From Hydrogenophilales bacterium 12-61-10 (lineage in GTDB: Bacteria; Pseudomonadota; Gammaproteobacteria; Burkholderiales; Thiobacillaceae): a stretch of DNA of 64,000 nt. The first letter of the stretch is position 1; every line of letters begins with the position of its first letter. The stretch covers positions 1 to 64,000 of the forward strand of contig NCCT01000017.1 of the NCBI GenBank assembly GCA_002279795.1. The letters run 5' to 3'. Shown here piece after piece: positions 50,194 through 59,140 of the stretch. The position numbers were made by a program, and so were the translations under genes. The notes beneath the pieces are model-generated. The model had not been told where the DNA came from. It made no database searches and was given only the letters and a program-made list of their open reading frames with translations.

Positions 50194-51177
50194 CTACTTC
50201 CCCTCCAACTCCTCCAGCAAATAAAACAACGGCTTCAACTCGATATACCGCTCGCACACCTTGCGCAAATACCGCATCACCAGCGGCATGTCCTTCAAAT
50301 ACCCATCCTTGCCATCCCGGTGATACAACCGGGCAAAAATCCCCAGCACCTTGATGTGCCGCTGCGCGCCCATCCACTCGAAATCACGCCAGAAATCGCC
50401 GAAGTCCGCACGCACCGGCAAACCGGCAGCACGCGCCTTTTCCCAGTAACGGATCACCCAGTCGAGCTGATGCTCTTCGTCCCACTCGATATAGGCGTCG
50501 CGGTAGATCGAGGCGAGGTCGTAGGTGATGGGGCCGTAAACGGCGTCCTGGAAGTCGAGGATGCCGGGGTTGGGGTCGCTGACCATCAGGTTGCGCGAGT
50601 GCCAGTCGCGGTGCACGTAGACCTGCGGCTGGTCGAGGTTGTTGGCGAGCAGGCGCTCGAACACGGTGTGGAGGTGGGCGTTCTGTTCCTCGCTCAGCGT
50701 CACGCCAAGATGCTTCGTCACATACCACTCGGGAAACAGCATTAGCTCGCGGGTAAGCAGGGCGCGGTCGTATTCCGGCAACACGCCGGGGCGGCTGGCT
50801 TGCTGGATGCGGATCAACGCGTCGTTGGCGGCCAGGTACAGTTCGCGTGCCGTACCTTCGTTGAGCGCCGACAGATACGTGGTGTCACCGAGATCGGTCA
50901 GCAGCAAAAAACCCTGCTCCAGGTCGGCCGCCAGCACCTGCGGTACATGGACGCCGGCATCACCGAACAGTTTTGCCACGGCAATGAACGGGTGGCAGTC
51001 TTCGTGCGCCGGCGGGGCGTCCATCACGATATAATCGCGACCTTTGACGCCGCCCTGGTTGGCGGCGACACGAAAATAGCGGCGAAAGCTGGCGTCTGCC
51101 GATGCCGGGGCGATATCCAGGGCATCCGCCGCCAATTGTTGGGCGGCCCAATGCTGTAATGCTTGCAAACGATCCAC
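50194..51177 (-). CDS. amgK: AmgK-type anomeric sugar kinase (aminoglycoside phosphotransferase fold)
   Basis: 327 residues with a kinase-like APH fold. The catalytic loop is YVHRDWHSRNLM (HxDxxxxN) and the metal-binding ILDFQDAVYG follows. Close family members phosphorylate N-acetylmuramate and N-acetylglucosamine at C1, feeding MurU in a peptidoglycan-recycling route that bypasses de novo synthesis. MurU is encoded 0.9 kb downstream, and lptD is divergent, an arrangement also known in Pseudomonas. Confidence 0.9.
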   Translation of the reverse strand: MDRLQALQHWAAQQLAADALDIAPASADASFRRYFRVAANQGGVKGRDYIVMDAPPAHEDCHPFIAVAKLFGDAGVHVPQVLAADLEQGFLLLTDLGDTTYLSALNEGTARELYLAANDALIRIQQASRPGVLPEYDRALLTRELMLFPEWYVTKHLGVTLSEEQNAHLHTVFERLLANNLDQPQVYVHRDWHSRNLMVSDPNPGILDFQDAVYGPITYDLASIYRDAYIEWDEEHQLDWVIRYWEKARAAGLPVRADFGDFWRDFEWMGAQRHIKVLGIFARLYHRDGKDGYLKDMPLVMRYLRKVCERYIELKPLFYLLEELEGK

Positions 51178-51253
51178 GGTGTGACGGCTCCCGATAATGC
51201 TGGTTTCAAATTAACGCTGTTTTCACATCAACCCACTCACGGATTTTACCTCG

Positions 51254-53446
51254 TTGTCTTCCCTGCCCGGCCTGACTTGTGTTGCGTTGCTGTTCACTGC
51301 GTTGCCTGCGGTGGCGGACTGTCTCGTACTGAAAAAAGACGTCGAGCTGAGAGGGTCGGCAGTGGCGGGCGAGGCCGGACCGATGTTCCTGACGGCCGAC
51401 AAGATCGAGTCGACCCAGCCCAATGTCGTCGTGGCATCGGGCAACGTCGAGGCCCGCCAGGCGGGACAGAATTTCTTCGCCGACTGGCTGCTGTACGACA
51501 CCACGCAGCGTTTCGTCGATGCGCGCGGCAAGGTGCGGATGGAGCAGCCCACGCTGCTGGTGAGCGGCGACACGTTGAAGTTCAACCTCAACGACTACAG
51601 CGGCGAGCTGACCCAGCCGGTCTATTCCTTCCCGGTGCAGCAGGGACGCGGCCAGGCGGAACACATCCAGTTTGTCGACGTCAACAATGCCACGCTCACC
51701 CAGGCCACCTACACCACCTGCCCGCTCGGCAACGACGACTGGTACCTGAAGGTGGGGGAGCTGGATATCGACAAGTCGCGCCAGGTCGGCACCGCATACA
51801 ACACCACGCTGCATTTTCTGGGTGTGCCGATTCTGTACACGCCGTGGCTCGACTTCCCGCTCAGTGATGCGCGCAAAACCGGCATTCTCGCGCCCACGTT
51901 CGGCACCACCGAGCGCAGCGGCATCGACATCATGGTGCCGTACTACCTGAACCTTGCGCCCAACTACGACGCCACGCTGTATCCGCGCCTGCTGTCCAAG
52001 CGCGGGGTGCAACTGGGAGGCGAGTTCCGCTATCTGCTGAGCGAGTTCAGCGGCGTGAACCGCCTGGAATACCTGCCGAACGACAACGCGCTCGACCGCT
52101 CGCGCTGGAGCACCGCGCTCAACAACAGCTATCGCATCAACGCCCACACCCAGGCCGGCATGTCGTACAACCGGGTGTCGGACGACGATTACTTTCGCGA
52201 CCTGTCCAACCTGGTGTCGATCACCTCGGTCAGCAACCTCAATCGCGAAGTCTGGCTCAGCACGCAACACGGCAACTGGAACGCCGAGCTGCGCGCGCAG
52301 TCGTTCCAGACCCTGCAGGACTCGACCTCGACCACCCGGATCGTCGAGCCGTATGCGCGGTTGCCGCAGGCGCGGCTGGGCATGGCCGACACGTTTGGCC
52401 CCGGCCTCGAATTCAACCTGCAGGCCGAGGCCACGCGGTTTTCGCATGCCAGCCTGATCGAAGGCGCGCGGGTGCTGGCCTACCCCACCCTGCGCAAGCG
52501 GTTTACCAACTCCTTCGGCTACATCACGCCGCAAATCGGCTGGCACACAAGCTACTACGCGCTCGACGACAGCAACAATCAAGTCGTGCCCGAGCAGCGG
52601 ATCAGCCGCAACGTGCCGATCGTCAGCCTCGACAGCGGCGTCGCATTCGACCGCCCGTTCCGTTTTGCCGGCACCGACTACGCGCAAACGCTGGAACCGC
52701 GCGTGTATTACGTGTATGCGCCCTATCGCGACCAGAGCAACATTCCGGTGTTCGACACTGCCCAGCTCGATTTCGGCTACGCCGAGATGTTCACCGAAAA
52801 CAAGTTCATCGGCGGCGACCGCGTCAATGACGCAAACCAGCTGACGGTCGCCGTCACCAGCCGCTTCACCGAAGCCGCCAGCGGACTCGAGCGCCTGCAA
52901 ATCACCCTTGGCCAGCGTTACTACTTCAGCTCGCAGCAGGTGACGCTGCCTGGCGTGGCGGCGCGCACCAGCAATTCGACCGATGTGCTGGTCGCCGTGA
53001 GCGGCCAGGTCACGCAAGCCTGGCGCGTGGCCGGAGGCTGGCAGTTCGATACGCAAAATGGCACAGCCGTCCGGCAGAACATCAGCACCTCTTTCCGCCC
53101 CGGACAGGGCCGCGTACTGAACGTCGGCTACAACTTCATCGACCAGAGCACCGAGCAGGTCGACCTGTCAGCGCAATGGCCGCTGGCCCGCCGCTGGTAC
53201 GGCATGTTCCGCTACAACTATTCCTACCGCGACAACAAGCTGGTCGAAGGCCTGGCCGGGCTTGAATACAACGGCGGCTGCTGGTTGCTGCGCGGCGCGT
53301 TCCAGCGTCTGGCCACCAAAGACACCGAATCCACCGATTCATTTTTTATCCAGCTTGAGCTGAACGGAATGGGCAGCATCGGCTCCAATCCAGTCAGCGT
53401 ATTGAAACAGAGCGTCCCCGGATACCTGCCCAGCAATGAACTTTGA
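51254..53446 (+). CDS. lptD: LPS-assembly outer-membrane protein LptD
   Basis: About 730 residues. An N-terminal hydrophobic signal region (ends near LPAVA) precedes the OstA/LptA-like beta-jellyroll (about 40-180: LTADKIESTQPNVVVASGNV). The large C-terminal barrel contains the LptD hallmarks PILYTPWLDFPLSDARKTG and the cysteine motif near GLEYNGGCWLLRGAFQR; cysteines in LPAVADC and TTCPLG supply the remaining disulphide partners. It inserts LPS into the outer leaflet. The start is uncertain: the frame has no ATG, TTG at 51254 gives a signal peptide lacking a basic n-region, and no Shine-Dalgarno is seen. It overlaps surA by 11 bp. Confidence 0.93.
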   Translation: MSSLPGLTCVALLFTALPAVADCLVLKKDVELRGSAVAGEAGPMFLTADKIESTQPNVVVASGNVEARQAGQNFFADWLLYDTTQRFVDARGKVRMEQPTLLVSGDTLKFNLNDYSGELTQPVYSFPVQQGRGQAEHIQFVDVNNATLTQATYTTCPLGNDDWYLKVGELDIDKSRQVGTAYNTTLHFLGVPILYTPWLDFPLSDARKTGILAPTFGTTERSGIDIMVPYYLNLAPNYDATLYPRLLSKRGVQLGGEFRYLLSEFSGVNRLEYLPNDNALDRSRWSTALNNSYRINAHTQAGMSYNRVSDDDYFRDLSNLVSITSVSNLNREVWLSTQHGNWNAELRAQSFQTLQDSTSTTRIVEPYARLPQARLGMADTFGPGLEFNLQAEATRFSHASLIEGARVLAYPTLRKRFTNSFGYITPQIGWHTSYYALDDSNNQVVPEQRISRNVPIVSLDSGVAFDRPFRFAGTDYAQTLEPRVYYVYAPYRDQSNIPVFDTAQLDFGYAEMFTENKFIGGDRVNDANQLTVAVTSRFTEAASGLERLQITLGQRYYFSSQQVTLPGVAARTSNSTDVLVAVSGQVTQAWRVAGGWQFDTQNGTAVRQNISTSFRPGQGRVLNVGYNFIDQSTEQVDLSAQWPLARRWYGMFRYNYSYRDNKLVEGLAGLEYNGGCWLLRGAFQRLATKDTESTDSFFIQLELNGMGSIGSNPVSVLKQSVPGYLPSNEL

Positions 53447-54788
53447 GCGCCCCCCCCTCTCCATGCAAACCAAGACTTTTTCACGCCCTGGCCGGCTCAT
53501 CCCGAGCTGGGCGCTGGCCCTGCTGATCGCCCTGTCGCTGCTGTTGTCGACACAGGCTGCGCGTGCCGACGTGGTGCCGTTGAACCACATCGTCGCTGTC
53601 GTCAACGACGAGGTCATCACCCGCCAGGAACTGGCCAAGCGTTACGCGGAAACCGAGCGCGCGCTGACGCGGCAAAACACGCCGCTGCCGCCGCGCGACG
53701 TGCTTGAAAAGCAGCTGCTCGAACGCATGATTACCGAGCTCGCCCTGCAGCAGCACGCCCGCAGCACCGGCGTGCGCGTCGACCCGGCGCAGGTCGAGCG
53801 CGCCATCCAGCGGATTGCCGAGCAGAACAAGATCGACGTGCCCGGCCTGGAGGCCGCGCTGGCCAAAGAGGGCCAGAGCCTCGACACCATGCGCAACACC
53901 ATCCGCAACGAAATCCTCATCACCCGCGCCCGTGAGCGCGACGTCGACAACCGCGTCACCGTCAGCGATTCCGAAATCGAAGGCTATCTGCAAACCAAGG
54001 CGCAACAAGGTGCGGAGACCGAATACAACTTCGCCCACATCCTGCTGACCGTGCCGGAAAACGCCTCGCCCGAACAAATCCAGGCGCGCCGCGCACGCGC
54101 CGACGACCTCCGCGCCCAGCTTGAAAAGGGCGCCGATTTCGCCCAGCTGTCGGCCAGCTCGTCCGACGCGCCCAATGCCATGCAGGGCGGCGCATTCGGC
54201 TGGCGCGCCAGCAGCAACATGCCGGCGCTGTTTGCCGACGCGCTGAAGCCGCTGCAACCCGGGCAGATCAGCCCGGTGCTTAAAAGCAGCAACGGCTTCC
54301 ACATCCTCAAGCTCAACGACAAGCGCGGGCTCGACGCCGTGCTCAACGTCACGCAGACGCATGCGCGCCACATTCTCATCAAGACCAACGAGCTCACCTC
54401 CGAGTCCGACGCCAAGAGCCGCCTGCTGCAGCTCAGGGAGCGCATCGAAAACGGCGTGAAATTCGACGAGCTCGCGCGCCTGCATTCCGACGACGGCAGC
54501 GCCTCAAAGGGCGGCGATCTCGGCTGGATCAACCCCGGCGACACCGTGCCTGAATTCGAAAAGGCGATGAACGCGCTGCAGCCCGGCGAACTGAGCCAGC
54601 CGGTGCAGTCGCCGTTTGGCTGGCACCTGATCGAGGTGCTGGAACGCCGAAGCCAGGACGTCACCCAGGAGCGCCAGAAACTGCAGGCGCGCCAGGCCAT
54701 CCGCGAGCGCAAGGCCGAAGAAGCCTTCCAGGACTGGGTGCGGCAGATTCGCGATTCGGCCTACGTCGAGTTGCGCCCGATTGACTGA
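53436..54788 (+). CDS. surA: Periplasmic chaperone / peptidyl-prolyl isomerase SurA
   Basis: Up to 450 residues; the signal peptide (IPSWALALLIALSLLLSTQAARA) is better placed from the second ATG (53463). The SurA N-domain (about 45-175) starts NHIVAVVNDEVITRQELAKR. Two parvulin domains follow: TEYNFAHILLTVPENASPEQ... and THARHILIKTNELTSESDAK.... The C-terminal helix ends VRQIRDSAYVELRPID. It escorts outer-membrane proteins including LptD, matching the lptD-surA-pdxA-rsmA order. It overlaps lptD by 11 bp and pdxA by 8 bp. Confidence 0.96.
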   Translation: MNFERPPLSMQTKTFSRPGRLIPSWALALLIALSLLLSTQAARADVVPLNHIVAVVNDEVITRQELAKRYAETERALTRQNTPLPPRDVLEKQLLERMITELALQQHARSTGVRVDPAQVERAIQRIAEQNKIDVPGLEAALAKEGQSLDTMRNTIRNEILITRARERDVDNRVTVSDSEIEGYLQTKAQQGAETEYNFAHILLTVPENASPEQIQARRARADDLRAQLEKGADFAQLSASSSDAPNAMQGGAFGWRASSNMPALFADALKPLQPGQISPVLKSSNGFHILKLNDKRGLDAVLNVTQTHARHILIKTNELTSESDAKSRLLQLRERIENGVKFDELARLHSDDGSASKGGDLGWINPGDTVPEFEKAMNALQPGELSQPVQSPFGWHLIEVLERRSQDVTQERQKLQARQAIRERKAEEAFQDWVRQIRDSAYVELRPID

Positions 54789-55803
54789 GCCAGACGTGAA
54801 CCCTGCCAGCACCCAGTTGCCCGTCATCGCCCTCACCGCCGGTGAGCCGGCCGGTGTCGGCCCCGACCTCTGTATCGCGCTGTCGCACCAGGACCTGCCC
54901 TGCCGCCTGACCGTGATCGGCGATGTCGACGTGCTGCGCGCCCGCGCCGGCCAACTCGGCATCCATGTCAACTTCATCACCGGCGACGCCATTCCCGACC
55001 ACCAGCAAGGCGCGCTGCACGTGCATCACATCCCGGTCGCCAGCGCAGTCGTGCCGGGCACGCTCAACCCGGACAACAGCGCCCATGTGCTGGCCTTGCT
55101 CGACGCCGCCATTGCCGGCTGCATGAACGGCTCGTATCAGGCCGTCGTCACCGCGCCGGTGCACAAAGGCGTCATCAACGATGCGGGCTACGCCTTCACC
55201 GGCCACACCGAATACCTGGCCGACCACAGCGGCACCGCACGCGTGGTGATGATGCTGGCCGGCGGCGGCCTGCGCGTGGCGCTCGCCACCACCCACCTGC
55301 CGCTGCGCGCCGTGGCCAACGCGATCAGGCCCAAACTGCTGACAGACGTCATCCGCATCCTCCACACCGACCTGCAGAAGCGTTTCGGCATCGCCTTTCC
55401 GCGCATCGTCGTCGCCGGGCTCAACCCTCACGCCGGCGAATCCGGCCATCTCGGCCGCGAGGAAATCGACATCATCGAGCCGGTGCTCGCACGGCTGCGC
55501 ACCGAAGGCATCGACCTCATCGGCCCGCTGCCCGCCGACACCCTGTTCTCGCGCATCCGCCACACCCAGTGCGACGCCGTGCTGGCGATGTACCACGACC
55601 AGGGCCTGCCGGTGCTCAAATATGCAAGCTTCGGCGAAGGCGTGAACGTCACCCTGGGCCTGCCCTTCATCCGCACCTCGGTCGACCACGGCACCGCGCT
55701 CGACCTCGCCGGAACCGGCCGTGCGGAAGTCGGCAGTCTGGTGGCGGCAATCGAAATGGCTCTCGGCATGGTGAACAGCGAACGGGGAGCGGTGAACGGT
55801 TAA
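54781..55803 (+). CDS. pdxA: 4-hydroxythreonine-4-phosphate dehydrogenase
   Basis: About 335-340 residues. PdxA catalyses an NAD-dependent step of pyridoxal-phosphate synthesis. Signatures: LTAGEPAGVGPDLCIAL, TAPVHKGVINDAGYAFTGHTEYLA (metal histidine), ATTHLPLRAVANAI, GLNPHAGESGHLGREE, YHDQGLPVLKYASFGEGVN and DHGTALDLAGTGRAE. Two starts are possible: TTG at 54781 (inside the surA end) or GTG at 54796. The last codons (after IEMALGMV) come from the G-rich dispersed repeat at 55771-55850, which supplies the stop. Confidence 0.96.
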   Translation: MTEPDVNPASTQLPVIALTAGEPAGVGPDLCIALSHQDLPCRLTVIGDVDVLRARAGQLGIHVNFITGDAIPDHQQGALHVHHIPVASAVVPGTLNPDNSAHVLALLDAAIAGCMNGSYQAVVTAPVHKGVINDAGYAFTGHTEYLADHSGTARVVMMLAGGGLRVALATTHLPLRAVANAIRPKLLTDVIRILHTDLQKRFGIAFPRIVVAGLNPHAGESGHLGREEIDIIEPVLARLRTEGIDLIGPLPADTLFSRIRHTQCDAVLAMYHDQGLPVLKYASFGEGVNVTLGLPFIRTSVDHGTALDLAGTGRAEVGSLVAAIEMALGMVNSERGAVNG

Positions 55804-55850
55804 CCCCACCCTCCCCACCGCTTACCGTTCACCCCTCACCGCTCCCCCTG
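55771..55850. repeat. G-rich inverted short repeat forming the pdxA 3' end and the pdxA-rsmA gap
   Basis: GGGGAGCGGTGAACGGT (55784-55800) is followed by TAA and then by its near complement ACCGTTCACccctCACCGCTCCCC (about 55825-55848). The same GGGGAGCGGTG core is inserted in murU. As RNA it could form a hairpin between the two genes. Confidence 0.7.
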
Positions 55851-55852
55851 AC

Positions 55853-56635
55853 ATGCACACCCCGCGCAAACGCTTCGGCCAGAATTTCCTCATCGACGAC
55901 GGCATCATCCACGCCATCGTCAACGCCATCCATCCGCAGCCGGGTGAAACCGTGGTCGAAATCGGCCCCGGCCTCGGCGCGCTGACCCGGCCCCTGCTCG
56001 AACGGCTGCCGCATCTGCATGCGGTCGAACTCGACCGCGACATCGTCGCGCGGCTGCAACGCAGTTGGCCCGCTGACCGGCTGACCGTGCACAGTTGCGA
56101 CGCCCTGAAATTCGATTTCGGCAGCCTCGGCACCGGGCTGCGCATCATCGGCAACCTGCCCTACAACATCTCCACCCCGCTGCTGTTTCATCTGATGGAG
56201 TTTTCCGCGCAGATCCGCGACATGACCTTCATGCTGCAAAAGGAAGTGGTCGAGCGCATGGTGGCCGAACCCTGCAGCAACGACTACGGGCGACTGACGA
56301 TCATGCTGCAGCGGCGCTTTCATCTGGAATGGCTGCTCGACGTGCCGCCCACTGCGTTCAACCCGCCCCCCCGCGTCGACTCGGCCGTGGTACGGCTGAT
56401 CCCCAAGACCGCTGCCGAAATCGTTGCGCTGGACGACGCCCTGTTCGCGCGCATCGTCCAGACCGCCTTTTCGCAACGCCGCAAAACCCTGAAAAACACG
56501 CTGGGCAGCCTGCTGAAGCCGGAAGGATTTGCCGCGCTGGGGATCGATTCCACGCTTCGCGCCGAAGCGCTGCCGCTGGCCGATTACGAACGCATCGCGC
56601 AACATCTGGCGGACAGCCCGGCCATTCAAACCTGA
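55853..56635 (+). CDS. rsmA: 16S rRNA dimethyladenosine transferase RsmA (KsgA)
   Basis: 260 residues. It dimethylates A1518 and A1519 of 16S rRNA during 30S maturation. RKRFGQNFLIDDGIIHAIV at the start, the SAM site VVEIGPGLGALTRPLLER (about 32-49), the catalytic motif IIGNLPYNISTPLLFHL (about 98-114) and the AFSQRRKTLKNTL block near the end are all typical. The ATG at 55853 lies in the 3' part of the G-rich repeat, with no clear ribosome site; translation may depend on the upstream hairpin or transcript structure. Confidence 0.97.
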   Translation: MHTPRKRFGQNFLIDDGIIHAIVNAIHPQPGETVVEIGPGLGALTRPLLERLPHLHAVELDRDIVARLQRSWPADRLTVHSCDALKFDFGSLGTGLRIIGNLPYNISTPLLFHLMEFSAQIRDMTFMLQKEVVERMVAEPCSNDYGRLTIMLQRRFHLEWLLDVPPTAFNPPPRVDSAVVRLIPKTAAEIVALDDALFARIVQTAFSQRRKTLKNTLGSLLKPEGFAALGIDSTLRAEALPLADYERIAQHLADSPAIQT

Positions 56636-56651
56636 ACGTGGGAAGTTGAAC

Positions 56652-57260
56652 ATGATCGAGAACGTGGCAGGCTTTGATCAGAGCCGCTTCAATCAGGCCT
56701 TGGCCCTGTTCGACGCCGCCAACGCCGAAGACCCCAACCAGGACGAAGGCCAGCCGAAAGAGCTGCTGTACGGCCGGCGCATGTCGGACATGATCGGCCG
56801 CTTCGCGCCGGACGCCTCCGAAGCGGCCCAACTGGCGGTACGCGCCCAGCACATCCGGCGCTGGACCGTGCCGCGCAACAGTTACCCGATGACCAAGGAC
56901 GGCTATCACGCGTGGCGTACCGGGCTCTACAACTTCCATGCCAACACCGCCGCCGAGCTGATGCGCCAGGCCGGCTACGACGACGCGATGATCGAGCGCG
57001 TCAAGAAAGCCGTCGGCAAGCGCGGCATCAAGATCAACCCCGACACGCAGCTGCTGGAAGACATTGCCAACCTCGTTTTCATCGAGCACTACCTGCTGGC
57101 CTTTGCCGCGAGCAAGCCCGACTACACCGAGGAAAAATGGCTGGAAATCATCCGCCGCACCTGGGGCAAGATGTCGAAATACGCACAGACCTTCGCCCTG
57201 TCCGGCGCCATCAAACTGCCGGAACCGCTGGTGTCGCTGATCACCAAGGCGATCAGTTAG
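56652..57260 (+). CDS. DUF4202 protein
   Basis: 202 residues, mostly helical. Conserved stretches: FDAANAEDPNQDEGQPKELLYGRRMSDMIGRF, AVRAQHIRRWTVPRNSYPMTKDGYHAWR, and VKKAVGKRGIKINPDTQLLEDIANLVFIEHYLLAFA. The regularly placed histidines and acidic residues resemble an HD-like metal hydrolase arrangement, but no function is established. The ATG at 56652 has GGAAG seven bases upstream and follows rsmA by 16 bp, so it is probably the last gene of the lptD operon. Confidence 0.88.
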   Translation: MIENVAGFDQSRFNQALALFDAANAEDPNQDEGQPKELLYGRRMSDMIGRFAPDASEAAQLAVRAQHIRRWTVPRNSYPMTKDGYHAWRTGLYNFHANTAAELMRQAGYDDAMIERVKKAVGKRGIKINPDTQLLEDIANLVFIEHYLLAFAASKPDYTEEKWLEIIRRTWGKMSKYAQTFALSGAIKLPEPLVSLITKAIS

Positions 57261-57363
57261 GGCCTGTTCAGTCTGCATCGTCACCTCCCACAAAGGTGAG
57301 TGAACTATACTTTCCGTTCTGAATACAATGCCTTGTCAGGCAGACCACTCGAAGGAAGCGACC

Positions 57364-57576
57364 ATGTTGATAGCCACGGAAAATCTCTCTCGCGCCGAAA
57401 AGCTTCAAATCATCGAGCAGTTATGGGATGAGCTTTCCCGCAACCCGGAAGACATCCCGTCTCCCGCATGGCATGCGGATGCCCTGCACGAGGCAGAAAA
57501 CGCAGTCGCAAATGGTAATGCCGCGTTTCAAGATTGGGAGTTGGCCAAGGAGCGTCTACGCCAAGGCGCTGCATGA
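57364..57576 (+). CDS. Antitoxin of a type II module (addiction-module component family)
   Basis: 70 residues. LSRAEKLQIIEQLWDELSRNPEDIPSPAWHADALHEAE is characteristic of the small antitoxin family paired with RelE/ParE toxins. GGAAGCG lies eight bases before the ATG at 57364. Its TGA overlaps the toxin ATG (ATGA), ensuring coupled translation. Confidence 0.9.
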   Translation: MLIATENLSRAEKLQIIEQLWDELSRNPEDIPSPAWHADALHEAENAVANGNAAFQDWELAKERLRQGAA

Positions 57577-57866
57577 AGATACGCATCCTCAGCCTCGCCG
57601 TAGGAGATCTCCAGGCAGGACGAGATTTCTACGAATACCAGCAAGCCGGATTGGGTTCGTATTTCCTGGACACCCTGTACTCCGATATAGAAGCCTTATT
57701 ACTCCACGCGGGAATTCACGCCCGACATTTCGGCTATCTTCGTTCGTTGTCCAAACGCTTTCCCTATGCGATTTATTACCAAATAAATGGCGATGACATC
57801 GAAATATGGCGGGTGCTGGACTGTCGGCAAAACCCCAAGCGAACAACGAAGGCTTTGCTTGGATAG
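57573..57866 (+). CDS. RelE/ParE-family toxin
   Basis: 97 residues. DLQAGRDFYEYQQAGLGSYFLDTLYSDIEALLLHAGIHA, SKRFPYAIYYQINGDDIEIWRVLDCRQNPKR are typical of the ParE/RelE fold; the C-terminal arginine/lysine-rich end contacts its target (gyrase or ribosome-bound mRNA; not resolvable here). It overlaps its antitoxin by 4 bp. Unlike the second module in this window it is intact. Confidence 0.9.
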   Translation: MKIRILSLAVGDLQAGRDFYEYQQAGLGSYFLDTLYSDIEALLLHAGIHARHFGYLRSLSKRFPYAIYYQINGDDIEIWRVLDCRQNPKRTTKALLG

Positions 57867-57896
57867 TCGGGAGGGCGGAAATCGGAAGCCGCGCGT

Positions 57897-58331
57897 TTAT
57901 TCCGGCAGTGTCACCGCACCTGCCGCGTCGAGCGCGAACCCCGGGTTCCACGCCACCTCCCACAGGTGGCCGTCGAGGTCACGGAAGTAGCCCGAATAGC
58001 CGCCCCAGAAAACCTCCGTTGCCGGCTTGACGATCACCGCCCCCAGCACCGCCACCTCCGCCACCTCCGCCAGCACCGCATCGACCTCCTCCCGCGTGCG
58101 GGTGTTGTAGGCCAGTGCAAAGCCACCCACGCCGCTGCGCTCGGGCGAGATGCCCGCATCCGCCGCCAAATTCGCCCATGGCCACAGCGCAAACGCCAGA
58201 CCGCCGCACTGGAAGAACGACACGCCTTCAGCCTGCCGCATCGAACGCTGCCAGCCGAGCGCTTCGTAGAACGCGGTGCTGGTGGCGAGGTCCTGCACGC
58301 CGAGAGTGATCAGGCTGATGCGTTGTTCCAT
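57897..58331 (-). CDS. VOC (glyoxalase/bleomycin-resistance fold) protein
   Basis: 144 residues from MEQRISLITLGVQDLATSTAFYEALGW, with the paired beta-alpha-beta-beta-beta units of the vicinal-oxygen-chelate fold and FRDLDGHLWEVAWNPGF at the end supplying a metal-ligand glutamate. Substrate unknown. It is convergent with the toxin gene. Confidence 0.88.
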   Translation of the reverse strand: MEQRISLITLGVQDLATSTAFYEALGWQRSMRQAEGVSFFQCGGLAFALWPWANLAADAGISPERSGVGGFALAYNTRTREEVDAVLAEVAEVAVLGAVIVKPATEVFWGGYSGYFRDLDGHLWEVAWNPGFALDAAGAVTLPE

Positions 58332-58445
58332 GTTTGGGGTTTCCTGCAAGGTGGGCGTAGCCGAGATGCGGTGACGGCTTTGAAATTAATGCGAAGCTGA
58401 CCCCCTTAGGGTTGCTGTGCTTAGAGCTGATCGATAAACGCGGCA

Positions 58446-59108
58446 TCAATGACAAGGAATTTCCCTTGCTTCGGGCAATGTGCCCAACAGAAAAAACCCC
58501 TGTGCCGCTGCCTTGTTGAGGTCACTGGCGGATACTTCAAAGATACGAATTGCGCCATCCGGTGCGCCGCAAACTGTCGTACGCATAGCGACATCCGTGC
58601 CGCAGCCCATCGCCCGTACCGGGATATTGGCCGCCGCGAATTGGTCCAGCATGACTTTGACGGGCGTGCCGCTGCCCGGATTGCATTGGGTAGAACCGCT
58701 GGCTTTGTATACTTTGACTGTTGGCTGCACACAGCTGACATCTCCCTCCGGGCAACGGGATAGCATGTCAAGCTCACCGGCGCGCTGTTTCGTCATGCGC
58801 GCCATGCATTGCCATTTAACCATTGCCTGCACGCTGCCACCCTGGCTGGCGCTGCTTTCGAAACCGCAGGCTTGGGTACGGTAGGCCATCCAGGATTTTT
58901 GCATGCGCAGTAATTGCTTTTTTTGTGCGGCGGACAGTCCGTCGCCCAGGGTTTTATAACTGCTGGCATAGTCCCTGGAGGCGTCTAAAAACCCCTCGTA
59001 CGCGCATTCATTCATGTCCTTTTGCGTGAGCGGCGCGGCGCAGTCGAGCGCGAAAGCGGAGCTGACATGTGCTACCAGACCTACTAATAACAGCGCGATA
59101 TGTTTCAT
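58446..59108 (-). CDS. Secreted LprI-like (DUF1311) protein with an extra C-terminal domain
   Basis: 220 residues from the ATG at 59108 (MKHIALLLVGLVAHVSSAFA signal). The first 120 residues are LprI-like: CAAPLTQKDMNECAYEGFLDA, KKQLLRMQKSWMAYRTQACGFE, MVKWQCMARMTKQRAGEL. The last 90 residues have further cysteines (CPEGDVSC, QCNPGSG, MGCGTD, VCGAPDG) and no family I recognise. It differs from the smaller LprI-like gene at 49356-49742. It lies 32 bp downstream of the patatin gene, on the same strand. Confidence 0.8.
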   Translation of the reverse strand: MKHIALLLVGLVAHVSSAFALDCAAPLTQKDMNECAYEGFLDASRDYASSYKTLGDGLSAAQKKQLLRMQKSWMAYRTQACGFESSASQGGSVQAMVKWQCMARMTKQRAGELDMLSRCPEGDVSCVQPTVKVYKASGSTQCNPGSGTPVKVMLDQFAAANIPVRAMGCGTDVAMRTTVCGAPDGAIRIFEVSASDLNKAAAQGFFLLGTLPEAREIPCH

Positions 59109-59140
59109 GATTTTCCTTTCAAAAGGTCTTTCAGCCGCGC

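Noticed and set aside
51206..53056. 616-codon frame antisense to lptD
   Set aside because: Same third-position GC effect; the sense strand is an unmistakable LptD.
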